A stretch of 64,000 nt of DNA. Source: Pseudomonas parakoreensis. GTDB taxonomy: Bacteria; Pseudomonadota; Gammaproteobacteria; Pseudomonadales; Pseudomonadaceae. The notes under the pieces are model-generated. The model saw only the letters and a program-made list of their open reading frames with translations. It was not told the DNA's origin and did no database searches. The stretch is from NCBI RefSeq assembly GCF_021602155.1, contig NZ_BQHY01000008.1, positions 124,001 to 188,000 of the forward strand, written 5' to 3'. The translations under genes were made by a program, and so were the position numbers. Shown here in pieces: positions 9,042 to 19,377 of this stretch (position 1 is the first letter of the stretch; the number at the start of each line of letters is the position of its first letter).

Positions 9042-10418
9042 TTACACGCCGCCGGCAGTGAGTTTCTCGGGGTTGAGTAACTTTTCCAGTTGGCTGCGCG
9101 ACAGGTCGGTGTGCTCCAGCGCGACGTCAATCACCGGGCGACCCTGTTTGTAGGCCTGCTTGGCGATTTCCGCGGCTTTCTGGTAACCGATGATCGGGTT
9201 GAGCGCGGTGACCAGAATCGGGTTGCGCGACAGCGCTTCCTTGAGCCGCGCCTCGTTGACCTTGAAGCTGGCGATGGCTTTGTCGCCGAGCAGACGGCTG
9301 GCATTGGCCAGCAGTTCGATGCTGCTCAGCAGGTTCTGGGCGATGATTGGCAGCATCACGTTCAGTTCGAAGTTGCCCGACTGGCCGGCGATGGTGATTA
9401 CCGAATCGTTGCCGATGACTTGCGCGGCGACCATCGCGGTGGCTTCCGGGATCACCGGATTGACCTTGCCCGGCATGATTGAGGAGCCCGGCTGCAAAGC
9501 TTCCAGCTCGATTTCACCGAGACCGGCGAGCGGGCCGGAGTTCATCCAGCGCAAGTCGTTGGCGATTTTCATCAGCGACACGGCAATGGCCTTGAGCTGG
9601 CCGGAGACGGCGACGGCGGTGTCCTGCGAGCCGATCAGGGCGAACAGATCCTTGCCCGGAGTGAATTGCACATGGGTCAGCTGGCTTAATTGGCGGCTGA
9701 AACGCGCGGCGAATTCCGGGTGCGCATTGATCCCGGTGCCGACGGCCGTGCCACCCTGCGCCAGCGATTGCAGGCTCGGCAGCAGATCCTGCAGGTGGGC
9801 AATGTTGGCCTTGAGTTGCTGCGCCCAACCGTTGAGCACCTGACTCATGCGCACCGGCATCGCATCCATCAGGTGCGTGCGGCCGGTTTTAACGTGGTGA
9901 TGCACTTGCACGGCTTTGTTTTCGATGACCTGCACCAGATGCAGCAACGCCGGCAGGAGTTGTTCGTGCAACGCCAAGGCAGCGCTGACGTGAATGGTGG
10001 TCGGGATGATGTCGTTGCTGCTCTGGCCGCAGTTGACGTGATCGTTCGGGTTGACCGGCTCGCCGAGCAAGCGACTGGCGAGGGTTGCGATCACTTCATT
10101 GGCGTTCATGTTGGAACTGGTGCCGGAGCCGGTCTGGAAGATTTCCACCGGAAAATGCTGCATGAAATCGCCTTCGAGCAGGCCTTGCGCGGCGTCGCTG
10201 ATGGCCTTGCCTTGCGAGGCGCTGAGCTGGTTGAGCTCAACGTTGGCCCGCGCGGCGGCGGCTTTGGCGAGGATCAGCGCACGGATGAACTGCGTTGGCA
10301 TCGGTTTGCCGCTGATCGGGAAGTTATCCACTGCGCGCTGGGTCTGCGCGCCGTAGAGAGCGTCCACCGGCACCTGCAGTTCGCCCATGCTGTCGCGCTC
10401 AATACGAGTCTTGGTCAT
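9042..10418 (-). CDS. fumC: Fumarate hydratase class II (iron-independent)
   Basis: Reversible hydration of fumarate to malate in the TCA cycle without an Fe-S cluster, replacing class I fumarases under iron limitation or oxidative stress. 458 aa. The start giving MTKTRIERDSMGELQVP is chosen because AAGGA lies upstream and it matches the family N-terminus. The signature loop GSSIMPGKVNP is intact, as are SSNDIIPT and GRTHLMDAMP. It overlaps the end of fagA by 20 bases. Confidence 0.96.
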   Translation of the reverse strand: MTKTRIERDSMGELQVPVDALYGAQTQRAVDNFPISGKPMPTQFIRALILAKAAAARANVELNQLSASQGKAISDAAQGLLEGDFMQHFPVEIFQTGSGTSSNMNANEVIATLASRLLGEPVNPNDHVNCGQSSNDIIPTTIHVSAALALHEQLLPALLHLVQVIENKAVQVHHHVKTGRTHLMDAMPVRMSQVLNGWAQQLKANIAHLQDLLPSLQSLAQGGTAVGTGINAHPEFAARFSRQLSQLTHVQFTPGKDLFALIGSQDTAVAVSGQLKAIAVSLMKIANDLRWMNSGPLAGLGEIELEALQPGSSIMPGKVNPVIPEATAMVAAQVIGNDSVITIAGQSGNFELNVMLPIIAQNLLSSIELLANASRLLGDKAIASFKVNEARLKEALSRNPILVTALNPIIGYQKAAEIAKQAYKQGRPVIDVALEHTDLSRSQLEKLLNPEKLTAGGV

Positions 10419-10806
10419 CTGAAAATCCTTGGACTGATTCAATGAGAGGAATCGAGGGTTGCAACTCGCAGGTCGCCAGTTGCCAGGTGTAGCGCTGCCA
10501 ACGCTGGAGTCGGCAGTTGCACAGCGACAGGCGCTCCATTTCACGCAGCGGGCGCCAGGCTTGATCGAGACACAAGCTGCGCCAATGCCATGGCAACGCG
10601 ATGTCGGTGGCTGTGTCGAGCAGCAAGCGGAAGGAGGTTTCAGCGATGGTCCACGGGGAAGTCGCCGTGCAGCAGGCCAGATAACGGCCCTCAGCCAGGT
10701 AATGTTCGATCAGGCGCGGTTCGTCGGGGTCCATCGCGCAACGGATCTGGCGACTCATCCAGCGCCAGCTTTCGAGGTATGGCTGCTCGTGCAAGGCAGA
10801 AGTCAT
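10399..10806 (-). CDS. fagA: Fur-associated gene product FagA
   Basis: 135 aa, first gene of the fagA-fumC-orfX-sodA operon. The function is unknown in the literature I recall. The protein is rich in Trp, Arg and Cys (CTATSPW, LCNCRLQRWQRYTW) and may bind metal or heme, but no recognised domain is seen. A Fur-box-like sequence lies 30-50 bases upstream. Its 3' end overlaps fumC. Confidence 0.82.
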   Translation of the reverse strand: MTSALHEQPYLESWRWMSRQIRCAMDPDEPRLIEHYLAEGRYLACCTATSPWTIAETSFRLLLDTATDIALPWHWRSLCLDQAWRPLREMERLSLCNCRLQRWQRYTWQLATCELQPSIPLIESVQGFSDDQDSY

Positions 10807-10832
10807 GATCCGGGACTCGTGCGGAGATGAGA

Positions 10833-10856
10833 TTCATTATTAGATGATAATGAGAA
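10833..10856 (-). promoter_or_regulatory. Fur box upstream of fagA operon
   Basis: TCATTAT at 10834-10840 and ATAATGA at 10847-10853 form an inverted repeat, and TGATAATGA matches a half of the Fur consensus GATAATGATAATCATTATC. It lies just before fagA, whose operon is iron-repressed in P. aeruginosa. Confidence 0.72.
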
Positions 10857-10875
10857 CCAAAACAAGAGTACCTTT

Positions 10876-10958
10876 GTAGGAGCTGCCGCAGGCTGCGATC
10901 TTTTGATTTTGCTTTCACACACAAGATCAAGAGATCGCAGCCTGCGGCAGCTCCTACA
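10876..10958. repeat. Inverted REP pair
   Basis: GTAGGAGCTGCCGCAGG motif followed about 30 bases later by its inverse, both ending at the C/T-rich GCGATCTTTTG side. It lies between the fagA promoter region and the pmbA terminator. Confidence 0.88.
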
Positions 10959-10969
10959 GGGCGGACATG

Positions 10970-11008
10970 AAAAAGGCGCGCCATCCGGATGGATGGCGCG
11001 CCTTTTTT
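10970..11008 (-). terminator. Strong bidirectional terminator after pmbA
   Basis: Perfect 12-bp stem GGCGCGCCATCC / GGATGGCGCGCC with a four-base loop, flanked by A5 and T6 runs, so it works on both strands. It serves pmbA, whose stop is 15 bases away. Confidence 0.9.
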
Positions 11009-11022
11009 GTGAAGATGGGAGC

Positions 11023-12369
11023 TTAGCTGCCCGCCACCGTCATCCGCTCAATCAACACCGAGCCCGTGCGAATATTGCTGCGCAGCTCCAGATCATTACC
11101 GACGGCGACGATCTGCTTGAACATGTCGCGCATGTTGCCGGCGATGGTCACTTCCTGCACCGCGAACTGGATTTCGCCGTTCTCAACCCAGAAACCCGCC
11201 GCACCACGCGAATAATCGCCAGTGACCATGTTCAAGCCATGCCCCATCAACTCGGTAACCAGCAGCCCACGGCCCATACGACGCAGCAGCGCTGCCTGAT
11301 CTTCATCACCATGCGTCACGAACAGGTTATGCACGCCCCCCGCGTTGGCGGTGCTTGGCATGCCGAGTTTGCGCCCGGAGTACGTGCCGAGGATGTACGA
11401 CACCAATTCGCCCTTTTCGACGAACGGTTTGGCGTAGGTGGCCAAGCCATCACCGTCGTAAGAGGCACTGCCCATGGCGCGCATCAGATGTGGACGCTCA
11501 TCGATGGTCAGCCATTCCGGAAACAGCTTCTGCCCCAGCGTGCCTTCGAGGAACGACGATTTGCGATACAGACTGCCGCCAGACACCGCCGACAGGAAGC
11601 TGCCGAATAACCCGCCCGCCAGCTCGGCGGAAAACAGCACCGGCACTTCGCAGGTCGGCACCGGACGCGCGCCCAGACGACTCGCGGCCCGTTGCGCGGC
11701 ACGCTGGCCGATGCTCACCGGATCCGCCAGCAGGCTGCCCTGACGATTGACGTCATACCAGTAATCGCGCTGCATCTGGCCGTCGGCTTCGGCGATCATC
11801 ACGCAGCTCAGGCTGTGCCGGGTCGATGCGTAGCCGCCGATGAAACCGTGGCTGTTGCCATACACACGGCAGCCCTGATGGGTGCTGAGGGTGGTGCCGT
11901 CGGCGTTCTTGATTCGCGCATCGGCGTCGAACGCCGCCGCTTCACAGAGCAACGCCTTCTCGATCGCCTGCTCCGGGGTGATGTCCCATTCGTGGAACAG
12001 GTCGAAATCTTGCACCTCCCTGGCCATCAACGCGGCATCGGCGAGGCCCGAGGCTTCGTCTTCAGAGGTGTGTCTGGCGATCGCCAGTGCGGCAGCAACG
12101 GTTTCACGAATCGCATCCGGCCCGGTGGCGGAGGTGCTGGCCGAGCCTTTGCGCTGGCCGACGTACAGGGTGATGCCAAAGCCCTGGTCGCGATTGAACT
12201 CGACCGTCTCGACCTCACGCTGGCGCACCGAGGTCGACAAACCCTGCTCCAGCGACACCGCAACTTCGCAGGCACTGGCGCCCTGACGCTTGGCTTCGGC
12301 GATGATTTGCTCGACCTGTTCCTGCAGTGCCGGCAATGCTTGCGGGCCGACGCTTTGAACTGCACTCAT
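11023..12369 (-). CDS. pmbA: TldE/PmbA metalloprotease subunit
   Basis: Partner of TldD in the heterodimeric protease that trims modified peptides (microcin B17 leader, CcdA antitoxin in E. coli). 448 aa from the ATG giving [13 protein letters not shown], which has GGAG upstream; a start four codons earlier is possible. As expected for TldE it lacks the HExxxH zinc site. The conserved C-terminal [29 protein letters not shown] block is present. It is divergent from yjgA. Confidence 0.94.
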   Translation of the reverse strand: MSAVQSVGPQALPALQEQVEQIIAEAKRQGASACEVAVSLEQGLSTSVRQREVETVEFNRDQGFGITLYVGQRKGSASTSATGPDAIRETVAAALAIARHTSEDEASGLADAALMAREVQDFDLFHEWDITPEQAIEKALLCEAAAFDADARIKNADGTTLSTHQGCRVYGNSHGFIGGYASTRHSLSCVMIAEADGQMQRDYWYDVNRQGSLLADPVSIGQRAAQRAASRLGARPVPTCEVPVLFSAELAGGLFGSFLSAVSGGSLYRKSSFLEGTLGQKLFPEWLTIDERPHLMRAMGSASYDGDGLATYAKPFVEKGELVSYILGTYSGRKLGMPSTANAGGVHNLFVTHGDEDQAALLRRMGRGLLVTELMGHGLNMVTGDYSRGAAGFWVENGEIQFAVQEVTIAGNMRDMFKQIVAVGNDLELRSNIRTGSVLIERMTVAGS

Positions 12370-12477
12370 GCTCATCTCCACTCAAATTCTGCTTTCGGCT
12401 GGGGTCATCGAGCGACCGGGCCGGACAAGCGGCCCCCGACTGGTTATCATGGCGGCGTTTCTTTGCGGACTGCCACC

Positions 12478-13002
12478 ATGGTTGATTCTTACGACGACTC
12501 CCTCGATACGGGAGAAAAAAGCAAATCTCAGGTCAAACGCGAGCTGCATGCTCTGGTTGACCTTGGCGAGCGCCTTACAACACTCAAGCCCGACTTGCAG
12601 GCAAAACTGCCATTGACCGACGCTCTGCGCCGGGCCCTGGCCGATGCGCCGAAGCACACCGCGAACATCGCGCGTAAACGGCACCTGCAGTTCATCGGCA
12701 AACTGATGCGCGATCAGGACACTGACGCGATTCTGGTCCTGCTCGATCAACTCGATGCCTCCACCCGTCAGTACAACGAGCGTTTCCACAACCTCGAACG
12801 CTGGCGTGACCGGCTGATCGCCGGTGACGATGCCGTGCTGGAGAAATTCGTCGTCGAATACCCCGATGCCGATCGCCAGCAACTGCGTTCGCTGATCCGT
12901 CAGGCTCAGCACGAGGTTGCACACAACAAACCTCCTGCTTCCAGCCGCAAGATCTTCAAGTACATCCGTGAGCTGGACGATACGCAACGCGGTCTGCGTT
13001 GA
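12478..13002 (+). CDS. darP: Ribosome-associated protein YjgA/DarP (DUF615)
   Basis: 174 aa helical, highly charged protein of the DUF615 family; E. coli YjgA/DarP binds late 50S precursors during ribosome assembly. The start giving [18 protein letters not shown] is chosen over a much longer frame that merely reads through antisense pmbA. The family block [17 protein letters not shown] and the C-terminal KIFKYIREL are clear. It lies between pmbA and tldD on the opposite strand. Confidence 0.9.
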   Translation: MVDSYDDSLDTGEKSKSQVKRELHALVDLGERLTTLKPDLQAKLPLTDALRRALADAPKHTANIARKRHLQFIGKLMRDQDTDAILVLLDQLDASTRQYNERFHNLERWRDRLIAGDDAVLEKFVVEYPDADRQQLRSLIRQAQHEVAHNKPPASSRKIFKYIRELDDTQRGLR

Positions 13003-13053
13003 GATTCGCCATCGGGTGGCCGCCCTGCGCGCCACCCGCAGCTCCACCTCTTT

Positions 13054-14496
13054 TTATGCGCCCGTGCCACCCACGGTAATCGCATCGATCTTCAGCGTCG
13101 GCTGACCGACACCCACCGGTACCGACTGCCCGTCCTTGCCGCACGTGCCCACACCGCTGTCCAGTGCCAGATCGTTACCGACCATCGACACCCGGCTCAT
13201 CGCCTCGGGGCCGTTGCCGATCAACGTCGCGCCCTTGACCGGTGCGGTGATCTTGCCGTCCTCGATCAGGTACGCCTCGCTGGTGGAGAACACGAACTTG
13301 CCGCTGGTGATGTCAACCTGACCGCCGCCAAGATTGGCGCAGTAGATACCTTTCTTCACCGATGCGATGATTTCCGCCGGATCGCTTTCGCCACCGAGCA
13401 TGTAGGTGTTGGTCATGCGCGGCATCGGCAGATGCGCGTATGACTCACGACGACCGTTGCCGGTACGGGCTACACCCATCAGGCGCGCGTTGAGCTTGTC
13501 CTGCATGTAACCCTTGAGCACACCGTTCTCGATCAGCGTGGTGCACTCGGTCGGAGTGCCTTCGTCGTCGACGCTCAGCGAACCGCGACGGCCGCTCAAG
13601 GTGCCATCATCGACGATGGTGCACAGTTTGGAGGCGACCATTTCGCCCATCCGTCCGCTGTAGGCCGAACTGCCCTTGCGGTTGAAATCCCCCTCCAGAC
13701 CGTGGCCGACCGCTTCGTGCAGGAGCACGCCGGACCAACCCGAACCGAGGACGACAGGCAAGGTGCCGGCCGGTGCCGGAATCGCTTCCAGGTTCACCAG
13801 CGCCTGGCGCAGCGCTTCGCGGGCGTAGCCCATGGCGCGGTCTTCGGCGAGGAAATAGCGGTAATCGGTACGCCCGCCACCACCATGCCCGCCGCGCTCG
13901 CGACGGCCATTCTGCTCGACGATCACGCTGACGTTGAAACGCACCAGCGGACGCACGTCAGCAGCCAGGCCACCGTCGGTGGACGCCACCAGAATCCGTT
14001 CCCAGACCCCGGCCATGCTCACGCTGACCTGTTGAATCCGCGGATCAAGGGCGCGGGTAGCGACGTCGATGCGCTTGAGCAGCTCGACTTTCTCGGCGCG
14101 GCTCAGCACTTCCAGCGGATTGTCCGGCGCGTACAGCTGTGCGACATCCTGAGTGCTGAAGGCCTGCACCGTGCCGTTCTGCCCGGCGCGGGAGATCGAA
14201 CGCGCAGCACGCGCCGCCGCACCAAGGGCTTCAAGCGTGATCGCGTTGCTGTAGGCAAAACCGGTTTTCTCACCGGACTGCGCACGCACGCCAACTCCCT
14301 GGTCGAGGTTGAAGCTGCCTTCCTTGACGATACCGTCTTCCAGCGACCACGACTCGGAGATCTGGCCCTGGAAATACAGGTCGGCCGCATCGATCCCCGG
14401 GCCGGCCAGATCGCCGAGCACGCCTTGCAGGCTCTCGATGGTCACGCCGCCGGGCGCCAACAGGTGATCACTGACTGAGGACAACAACTCGCTCAT
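13054..14496 (-). CDS. tldD: Metalloprotease TldD
   Basis: Catalytic subunit of the TldD/TldE protease. 480 aa. Zinc motif HEAVGH at residues 260-265, with [17 protein letters not shown] after it. The start giving [13 protein letters not shown] lies four bases after the nitrilase-family gene stop, with AAGG overlapping that stop, so the two are co-transcribed. The C-terminal [12 protein letters not shown] motif is typical. Confidence 0.95.
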   Translation of the reverse strand: MSELLSSVSDHLLAPGGVTIESLQGVLGDLAGPGIDAADLYFQGQISESWSLEDGIVKEGSFNLDQGVGVRAQSGEKTGFAYSNAITLEALGAAARAARSISRAGQNGTVQAFSTQDVAQLYAPDNPLEVLSRAEKVELLKRIDVATRALDPRIQQVSVSMAGVWERILVASTDGGLAADVRPLVRFNVSVIVEQNGRRERGGHGGGGRTDYRYFLAEDRAMGYAREALRQALVNLEAIPAPAGTLPVVLGSGWSGVLLHEAVGHGLEGDFNRKGSSAYSGRMGEMVASKLCTIVDDGTLSGRRGSLSVDDEGTPTECTTLIENGVLKGYMQDKLNARLMGVARTGNGRRESYAHLPMPRMTNTYMLGGESDPAEIIASVKKGIYCANLGGGQVDITSGKFVFSTSEAYLIEDGKITAPVKGATLIGNGPEAMSRVSMVGNDLALDSGVGTCGKDGQSVPVGVGQPTLKIDAITVGGTGA

Positions 14497-14500
14497 AGGT

Positions 14501-15361
14501 TTACGCCTTAAATTCATGTTCTGAAGCAGGCCGCTGGGCGCCCTGCGAGAAAAACCGCCGATGACTCGTCACCGGCATTCGCGCCCTGATAGACGCTTGT
14601 TCGTCACTGTCGCGTGCGGCCAACAGCACCGCCTCGCCTTGATCCTGATGCGCCAGCACCCGGCCCCACGGGTCGACAATCGCCGCATGACCGAAGGTTT
14701 CACGCGGTCCCGGGTGAGTCCCGCCCTGCGCTGCCGCCAATACATAACACTGGGTCTCGATGGCCCGGGCGCGAATCAGCACCTCCCAGTGCGCCGCACC
14801 GGTCACAGCGGTGAAGGCCGACGGGGCGGTGATCAACTCGGCACCGGCAGCGCGCAATTCGCTGTACAACTCCGGAAAGCGCAGGTCGTAGCACACGGTC
14901 AGGCCGACTCGGCCGACCGGTGTGTCCGCCACCACGACGCCACTGCCATAAGCATAGTCATCGGATTCGCGATACCGCCCGCGATTGTCCGCCACATCGA
15001 CATCGAACAGGTGCAACTTGTCATACCGTGCAACGGTTTCACCCTGATCATTGACCAGCAGCGAGCAGGCGTGAGACTTGGCGTCCGGTTGCCCGAGCGG
15101 CGGCAACGGCAAGGTGCCGGCAACTATCCATAACTTGAGGTCGCGAGCGGTCTGTTTCAACCATGGCAGGATCGGGCCTTCGCCGAGCGCTTCGGCCCTA
15201 CCGATGTCGGCAATGTCACGACGGCCCATGGCGGCGAAGTTTTCCGGCAGCACTGCCAGCTTCGCGCCACCGATTGCCGCCTGCTCAAGCAGGCGTCGGG
15301 CCTGCGCCAGATTGGCCAGCACATCGCTCTGGCTGACCATTTGAATCACCGCTAAAGACAT
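14501..15361 (-). CDS. Carbon-nitrogen hydrolase (nitrilase superfamily, Nit1/YbeM-like)
   Basis: 286 aa. Catalytic Glu-Lys-Cys triad visible: Glu in [12 protein letters not shown], Lys in [11 protein letters not shown], Cys in [15 protein letters not shown]. The DLRFPELY context is typical of the Nit branch, which includes deaminated-glutathione amidases, so repair of deaminated glutathione is the most likely reaction. It is immediately upstream of tldD and separated from yhdP by a REP pair. Confidence 0.88.
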   Translation of the reverse strand: MSLAVIQMVSQSDVLANLAQARRLLEQAAIGGAKLAVLPENFAAMGRRDIADIGRAEALGEGPILPWLKQTARDLKLWIVAGTLPLPPLGQPDAKSHACSLLVNDQGETVARYDKLHLFDVDVADNRGRYRESDDYAYGSGVVVADTPVGRVGLTVCYDLRFPELYSELRAAGAELITAPSAFTAVTGAAHWEVLIRARAIETQCYVLAAAQGGTHPGPRETFGHAAIVDPWGRVLAHQDQGEAVLLAARDSDEQASIRARMPVTSHRRFFSQGAQRPASEHEFKA

Positions 15362-15393
15362 GGCCGCTTCCTGACAGGGAGTCCACTTATCAC

Positions 15394-15477
15394 TGCAGGA
15401 GCTGCCGCAGGCTGCGATCTTTTGATTTTGCTTTTAAAAACCACATCAAAAGATCGCAGCCTGCGGCAGCTCCTACA
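15394..15477. repeat. Inverted REP pair
   Basis: TGCAGGAGCTGCCGCAGG and its inverse GCGGCAGCTCCTAC about 45 bases apart, between the nitrilase-family gene and yhdP. Confidence 0.87.
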
Positions 15478-15498
15478 CGGGGAAAAGCCTCATGCTAC

Positions 15499-18400
15499 TC
15501 AAAAAGGCTTGTCGAAGGTGATTTTCGGCTCTTTCCACGGGCCCTTGACGGTGTATTTGACGCTGGCGAAGCGTGCCACGCGGTCACCGATCAGCTTGTC
15601 GATAAGGAACAATGCCCCGCCGACCGCTGGCGCGCCGACAATCAGCGCGGCGATCGGCAGATTGTTGGTCACCGGCAAGGTCACCAGCAATTTTGCATCG
15701 ACCTGATCGCCAACCAGATCCAGCGTACCGTCCAGCTCAAGATTGCTTGAAGGACCGGTCAGCCGAATCGGCTCGCGGGTGACATACACGCCGTTATTGG
15801 CCACCAACAAACCCTTGACCCGGTCGTAGCTCAAGCCTTTGCCAAACAAGTCGGAGAAGTCCAGACGCAGACGGCGACCAATGGAATTGAAGTTGAGCAG
15901 ACCGAACACCCGCAACGCCTGCGCGCCGCCCTCCACTTCAACGAACTGACCTTTATTCAGCGAGGCATCCAGCGTGCCGGAGAAACGCTTGGTCGCCAGC
16001 CACGCCGGCGATCCCGGCCAGCGGCCATCGACGTCCATGTGGAATTCTTCGCTGGTCACGCTCGGCGCAAAACCCCAGCCCTTGAGTACATCGGCGAGGT
16101 TTTTGCCGCTGGCCCGGCCTTTGAACCAGCTGTTGGTCGAGCCCGGGGTGCCTTCCCAGCCGCCATTGCCTTGCAACAGGATGCCCTTGAGGCCCATGTC
16201 CATATTGTTCAGGGCGAGACCTTTGGCCGTCGGCCGTACCTTGAGCGACCAGCCGCCCACCAGATCCGCGCCGAGAAACAATTGATTGATGGTGATGTCC
16301 AGCGCGGGAATCTTCGTCGGGTCGACGGAAACCAGCGGATCAGGCGAGTTCTCGTCGGCCTGCACCGTCGGATCCGGTGCCGGCAGCCGCACGTATTGCA
16401 GATTGACCGCGATCGGCGCGCCCTTGGCATCGGGAAGACTGGCCGAGCCTTTGGCCTGCTGGCTGTCGAGTGCCAGATTCCACGCCCACGGTTTGCGATT
16501 GACCTGAACTGCCGCCTGGTCGAGGGTGGTGCCGAATGCGGTGAGCTTGCCCACCTTGAAGTCGGCACTGTTGAGTAATTGCTTGGCGCTGCCACCCGGG
16601 TCGTTACCGGCGTATTTATTGACCAGGTCCTGCCACGGCGCGACGTCCAGCTCCGACAGCACACCGCGAATGCGCAGGCCTTTGGCGTCCGGCAGGACTG
16701 CGTCGCCAGTTCCGAGAAACAGCTCGCCACGACCATCGGCGAAACTGCTCGGCGGTGCGGCGAAGGTGAAGCTGGCCAGTTGATCGTAACTGACCCAAAA
16801 ACGCCGCTCCGGACCTTGCAAGCTCATGCGGAACACCGTGTCACGCCCTTGCTGGGCCGACATGCCGAACGGCGCCGGCAGATCCACCGCGACGCCTTTC
16901 ATGCTGGAGTTGACCGTCAGTTGACTGTCGGTGCCGTCCAGGTTGACCTGCAACTGATAGGGAAGGGTCCCAGACACCGGCAACGGCTGAGTCACGCCCA
17001 GCCAGTCAGTGAGTTTCTTGACCTCGACCTGCCCGGAAGCCGAGACCCGCGTCTTGAGCTTGCCCGGGCTGCCATCCGCGAAAATCTGCGCGGTCACCGG
17101 CTTGTCAAAAGCCTTGGCGGCGATGTTCTGCCCACTCAACCCCTTGGCGCTGTCGAAACGGAAATCGCCTTTGAGCTGGCTCAGCTCCAGTTTCGGCTCC
17201 GCCAGTTTCAAGCGCGCATTGGCAGTCTTGAAGTCGACGAGGATCTTCGGCAAATCGCCCTTTTCCAGCGGGATATCGAGTTTGACCTTGCCCTGCAGAT
17301 CGCCCTCGCCTTCCCAGCCGGCAAACGTTTCGCCAGTGCCGATCGGCGCGGTCTGGAGAATTTTCAGGCCATCGCCCAATCCACCGGCAAACCCGCCGTC
17401 GAGGAACAGATGCGTATGCTGCCCCGCCGGGACATGAGGAATATTGACGAAAACATCGCTGACCTGGGTGTCGAGCAACTGCCCCTTGTCGGCCACGATG
17501 CGCACACCGCTGTCCTCGATGAACACGTCGCCACTGACCTTGCTCACGTGCGGCCAGCCTGGCTGGAACGCCAGCTCGGCGTCATGCACCTTGAAGAACA
17601 GGCTGATGCTGCGATCGACATCCTTGGCATTTTTGCTCAGCGAACCCTGGTACTGGAAAAACCCCTGGTCCACCGCACCTTTGAGGATCGCCGTGCGCAG
17701 CCACTCGTCGAGGGCCGGACTCAAGACTTCGGGCAGGTATTTGGCGGTGTAGCGACCGTCGCCATCGACCAGCCCGACGCGCAGGTCCATGTAGTCTTCC
17801 TGGCTATGGTCGAAGTGCAGGCGGATCAGGAAATCGCCGGCAATCTTGCCCTCCTCGCCCAGCACTTTCAGGTAAGGCGCGATCAGGGTGAAACCTTCTT
17901 TATCGAGCTTCCAGGTCAGTCGGGCATTGGCCTGAATGTATTGCCACGGCTTGGCGAAGATCGGATCGAGGTGCAGGACGAAATCCTTGCTGTCCAGGCG
18001 CAGCTCGCCGCCGTCAAGGTTGCCGCTGAGGCTGCCACTGACGTTCCGCGCCGCCGGGGCACCGTGATAGGCGTCGAACCCGACTTTATCCAGATTGGCC
18101 GCGAAGCCGAATTTCGAGCCATCGGTAGCGTTCGGGCGAAAATCCAGCAACACGTTGCGCAACCCGCCGGTCACTTTCAGGTGATCGACAACAGTGGCGA
18201 AGCCTTCAGGCAGCGGCCCCAGTGCATTCAGCAACGGGGTGATCGGCTGCAAATCGAGGCGGTCAGCCTGCAGATGCCACAGCTCGTCGACTGTATCAGT
18301 GGCTGCCGTCTGCTTGAGCTGCACGTGAGTTTCCCAGCGGGTTTCGCCAAAACTCATCGCCAGCGAATCGAGCGTAACGGTCGCGCCGTCATCGTCGCGC

Positions 18401-19302
18401 TGGTAATAGCCATTGAGCGCCAGATTGCTGATCTTGATCGGCTTGCGCTCGGCATAAGCGCCGGTCACCTGCGGTGCGTTCAAACGAACAGCGGCGCTTT
18501 GCAGGGCGCCGTCGTTCCAGTTCACCCACAGCTCGCCGCCCGCCTTGATCTCGGAAAAATTCCATTGCTGGGTCAAACGCTCGGGCAGCCACTTCGACCA
18601 GTCGCTTTGCGGCAGGCTGACATAGCCTTCCACCGAGCTGTCCGGCAGTCGGGAGGGGCGAATCCGTGTACGCAGGCTCATCGCCATCGGCTGCCCGTCG
18701 GGCAAAGTCAGACGAGCGTCGAGGCGCTGCCGGCTGCTGCCGGTTTTCAGGTTGAGGCCGACGTAGATGAAGGTCATCGGCGCATGGTCCAGCGGCTGCA
18801 CGGTCACCTGACTGTCGAGCACCGACAATTGCTGAACGATCTGCGAGCGCTTGAACAGTTGTTCGGGATCAAGCGGCTGGTCGTTCTGCACCGGCAGGCC
18901 TTCCAGCGCCCAACTACCGTCCTGCGCTTCCTTGACGCTGATTTTCAGACCGTTCAATTCCAGATGGGCGATACGCACTTCGCGCGCCAGCAGGCTGCCC
19001 CAGAGATCCGGCACCGCACGTACCCGGTCCAGACGCAAGGCATTCGCGCCGTCACCGACCATCACGTCATGGGCCAGCAGGATCGGTGCAAATCCGCTCC
19101 AGTCACCTTCCAGTTCGCCGATCTGCAACGGCATGCCGAGCGCGGCACTGGCCTTGTCTTCGATGTCGGTACGGTACTCCGCCACCAGCGGCGTCAATTC
19201 CCGACCGAGGCTGACGTACAACGCCAACAGCACCAGAACCAACGCGCACAGGCCCAGTCCCCAGCGGGTGAGTGCGGCCAAAATGCGTGTCAGACGCTCC
19301 AT
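15499..19302 (-). CDS. yhdP: AsmA-like envelope protein YhdP
   Basis: 1267 aa, one of the largest genes here. One N-terminal membrane helix (GLGLCALVLVLLALYVSLG, about residues 14-32) anchors a long periplasmic repeating beta-groove. It belongs to the YhdP/TamB/YdbH group that moves phospholipid between the inner and outer membranes. The C-terminal AsmA-like part (GPSSNLELDGTLDLVGDQVD) is intact, and no frameshift is seen despite the length. It is followed on the same strand by the nitrilase-family gene and tldD. Confidence 0.92.
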   Translation of the reverse strand: MERLTRILAALTRWGLGLCALVLVLLALYVSLGRELTPLVAEYRTDIEDKASAALGMPLQIGELEGDWSGFAPILLAHDVMVGDGANALRLDRVRAVPDLWGSLLAREVRIAHLELNGLKISVKEAQDGSWALEGLPVQNDQPLDPEQLFKRSQIVQQLSVLDSQVTVQPLDHAPMTFIYVGLNLKTGSSRQRLDARLTLPDGQPMAMSLRTRIRPSRLPDSSVEGYVSLPQSDWSKWLPERLTQQWNFSEIKAGGELWVNWNDGALQSAAVRLNAPQVTGAYAERKPIKISNLALNGYYQRDDDGATVTLDSLAMSFGETRWETHVQLKQTAATDTVDELWHLQADRLDLQPITPLLNALGPLPEGFATVVDHLKVTGGLRNVLLDFRPNATDGSKFGFAANLDKVGFDAYHGAPAARNVSGSLSGNLDGGELRLDSKDFVLHLDPIFAKPWQYIQANARLTWKLDKEGFTLIAPYLKVLGEEGKIAGDFLIRLHFDHSQEDYMDLRVGLVDGDGRYTAKYLPEVLSPALDEWLRTAILKGAVDQGFFQYQGSLSKNAKDVDRSISLFFKVHDAELAFQPGWPHVSKVSGDVFIEDSGVRIVADKGQLLDTQVSDVFVNIPHVPAGQHTHLFLDGGFAGGLGDGLKILQTAPIGTGETFAGWEGEGDLQGKVKLDIPLEKGDLPKILVDFKTANARLKLAEPKLELSQLKGDFRFDSAKGLSGQNIAAKAFDKPVTAQIFADGSPGKLKTRVSASGQVEVKKLTDWLGVTQPLPVSGTLPYQLQVNLDGTDSQLTVNSSMKGVAVDLPAPFGMSAQQGRDTVFRMSLQGPERRFWVSYDQLASFTFAAPPSSFADGRGELFLGTGDAVLPDAKGLRIRGVLSELDVAPWQDLVNKYAGNDPGGSAKQLLNSADFKVGKLTAFGTTLDQAAVQVNRKPWAWNLALDSQQAKGSASLPDAKGAPIAVNLQYVRLPAPDPTVQADENSPDPLVSVDPTKIPALDITINQLFLGADLVGGWSLKVRPTAKGLALNNMDMGLKGILLQGNGGWEGTPGSTNSWFKGRASGKNLADVLKGWGFAPSVTSEEFHMDVDGRWPGSPAWLATKRFSGTLDASLNKGQFVEVEGGAQALRVFGLLNFNSIGRRLRLDFSDLFGKGLSYDRVKGLLVANNGVYVTREPIRLTGPSSNLELDGTLDLVGDQVDAKLLVTLPVTNNLPIAALIVGAPAVGGALFLIDKLIGDRVARFASVKYTVKGPWKEPKITFDKPF

Positions 19303-19377
19303 GTCAGTTGGCTCCCATGGCGAAAAAACTGCGAAAAGCTGAGGCCAGCCGTTGTGGATTAAATGTGCCGCAGGGGA

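Noticed and set aside
11692-12477. Long N-terminal extension of YjgA/DarP
   Set aside because: The frame stays open only through antisense pmbA; the family N-terminus begins at 12478.
16579-19362. 927-codon open frame opposite yhdP
   Set aside because: It is antisense to a well-recognised protein, with no domain, ribosome site or codon pattern of its own; GC-rich DNA gives such shadows. The same holds for long frames opposite gatA (24821-26248), gatB (26413-28101), two binding-protein genes (47753-49351, 49352-51028, 52806-54338) and rng (19363-20997).
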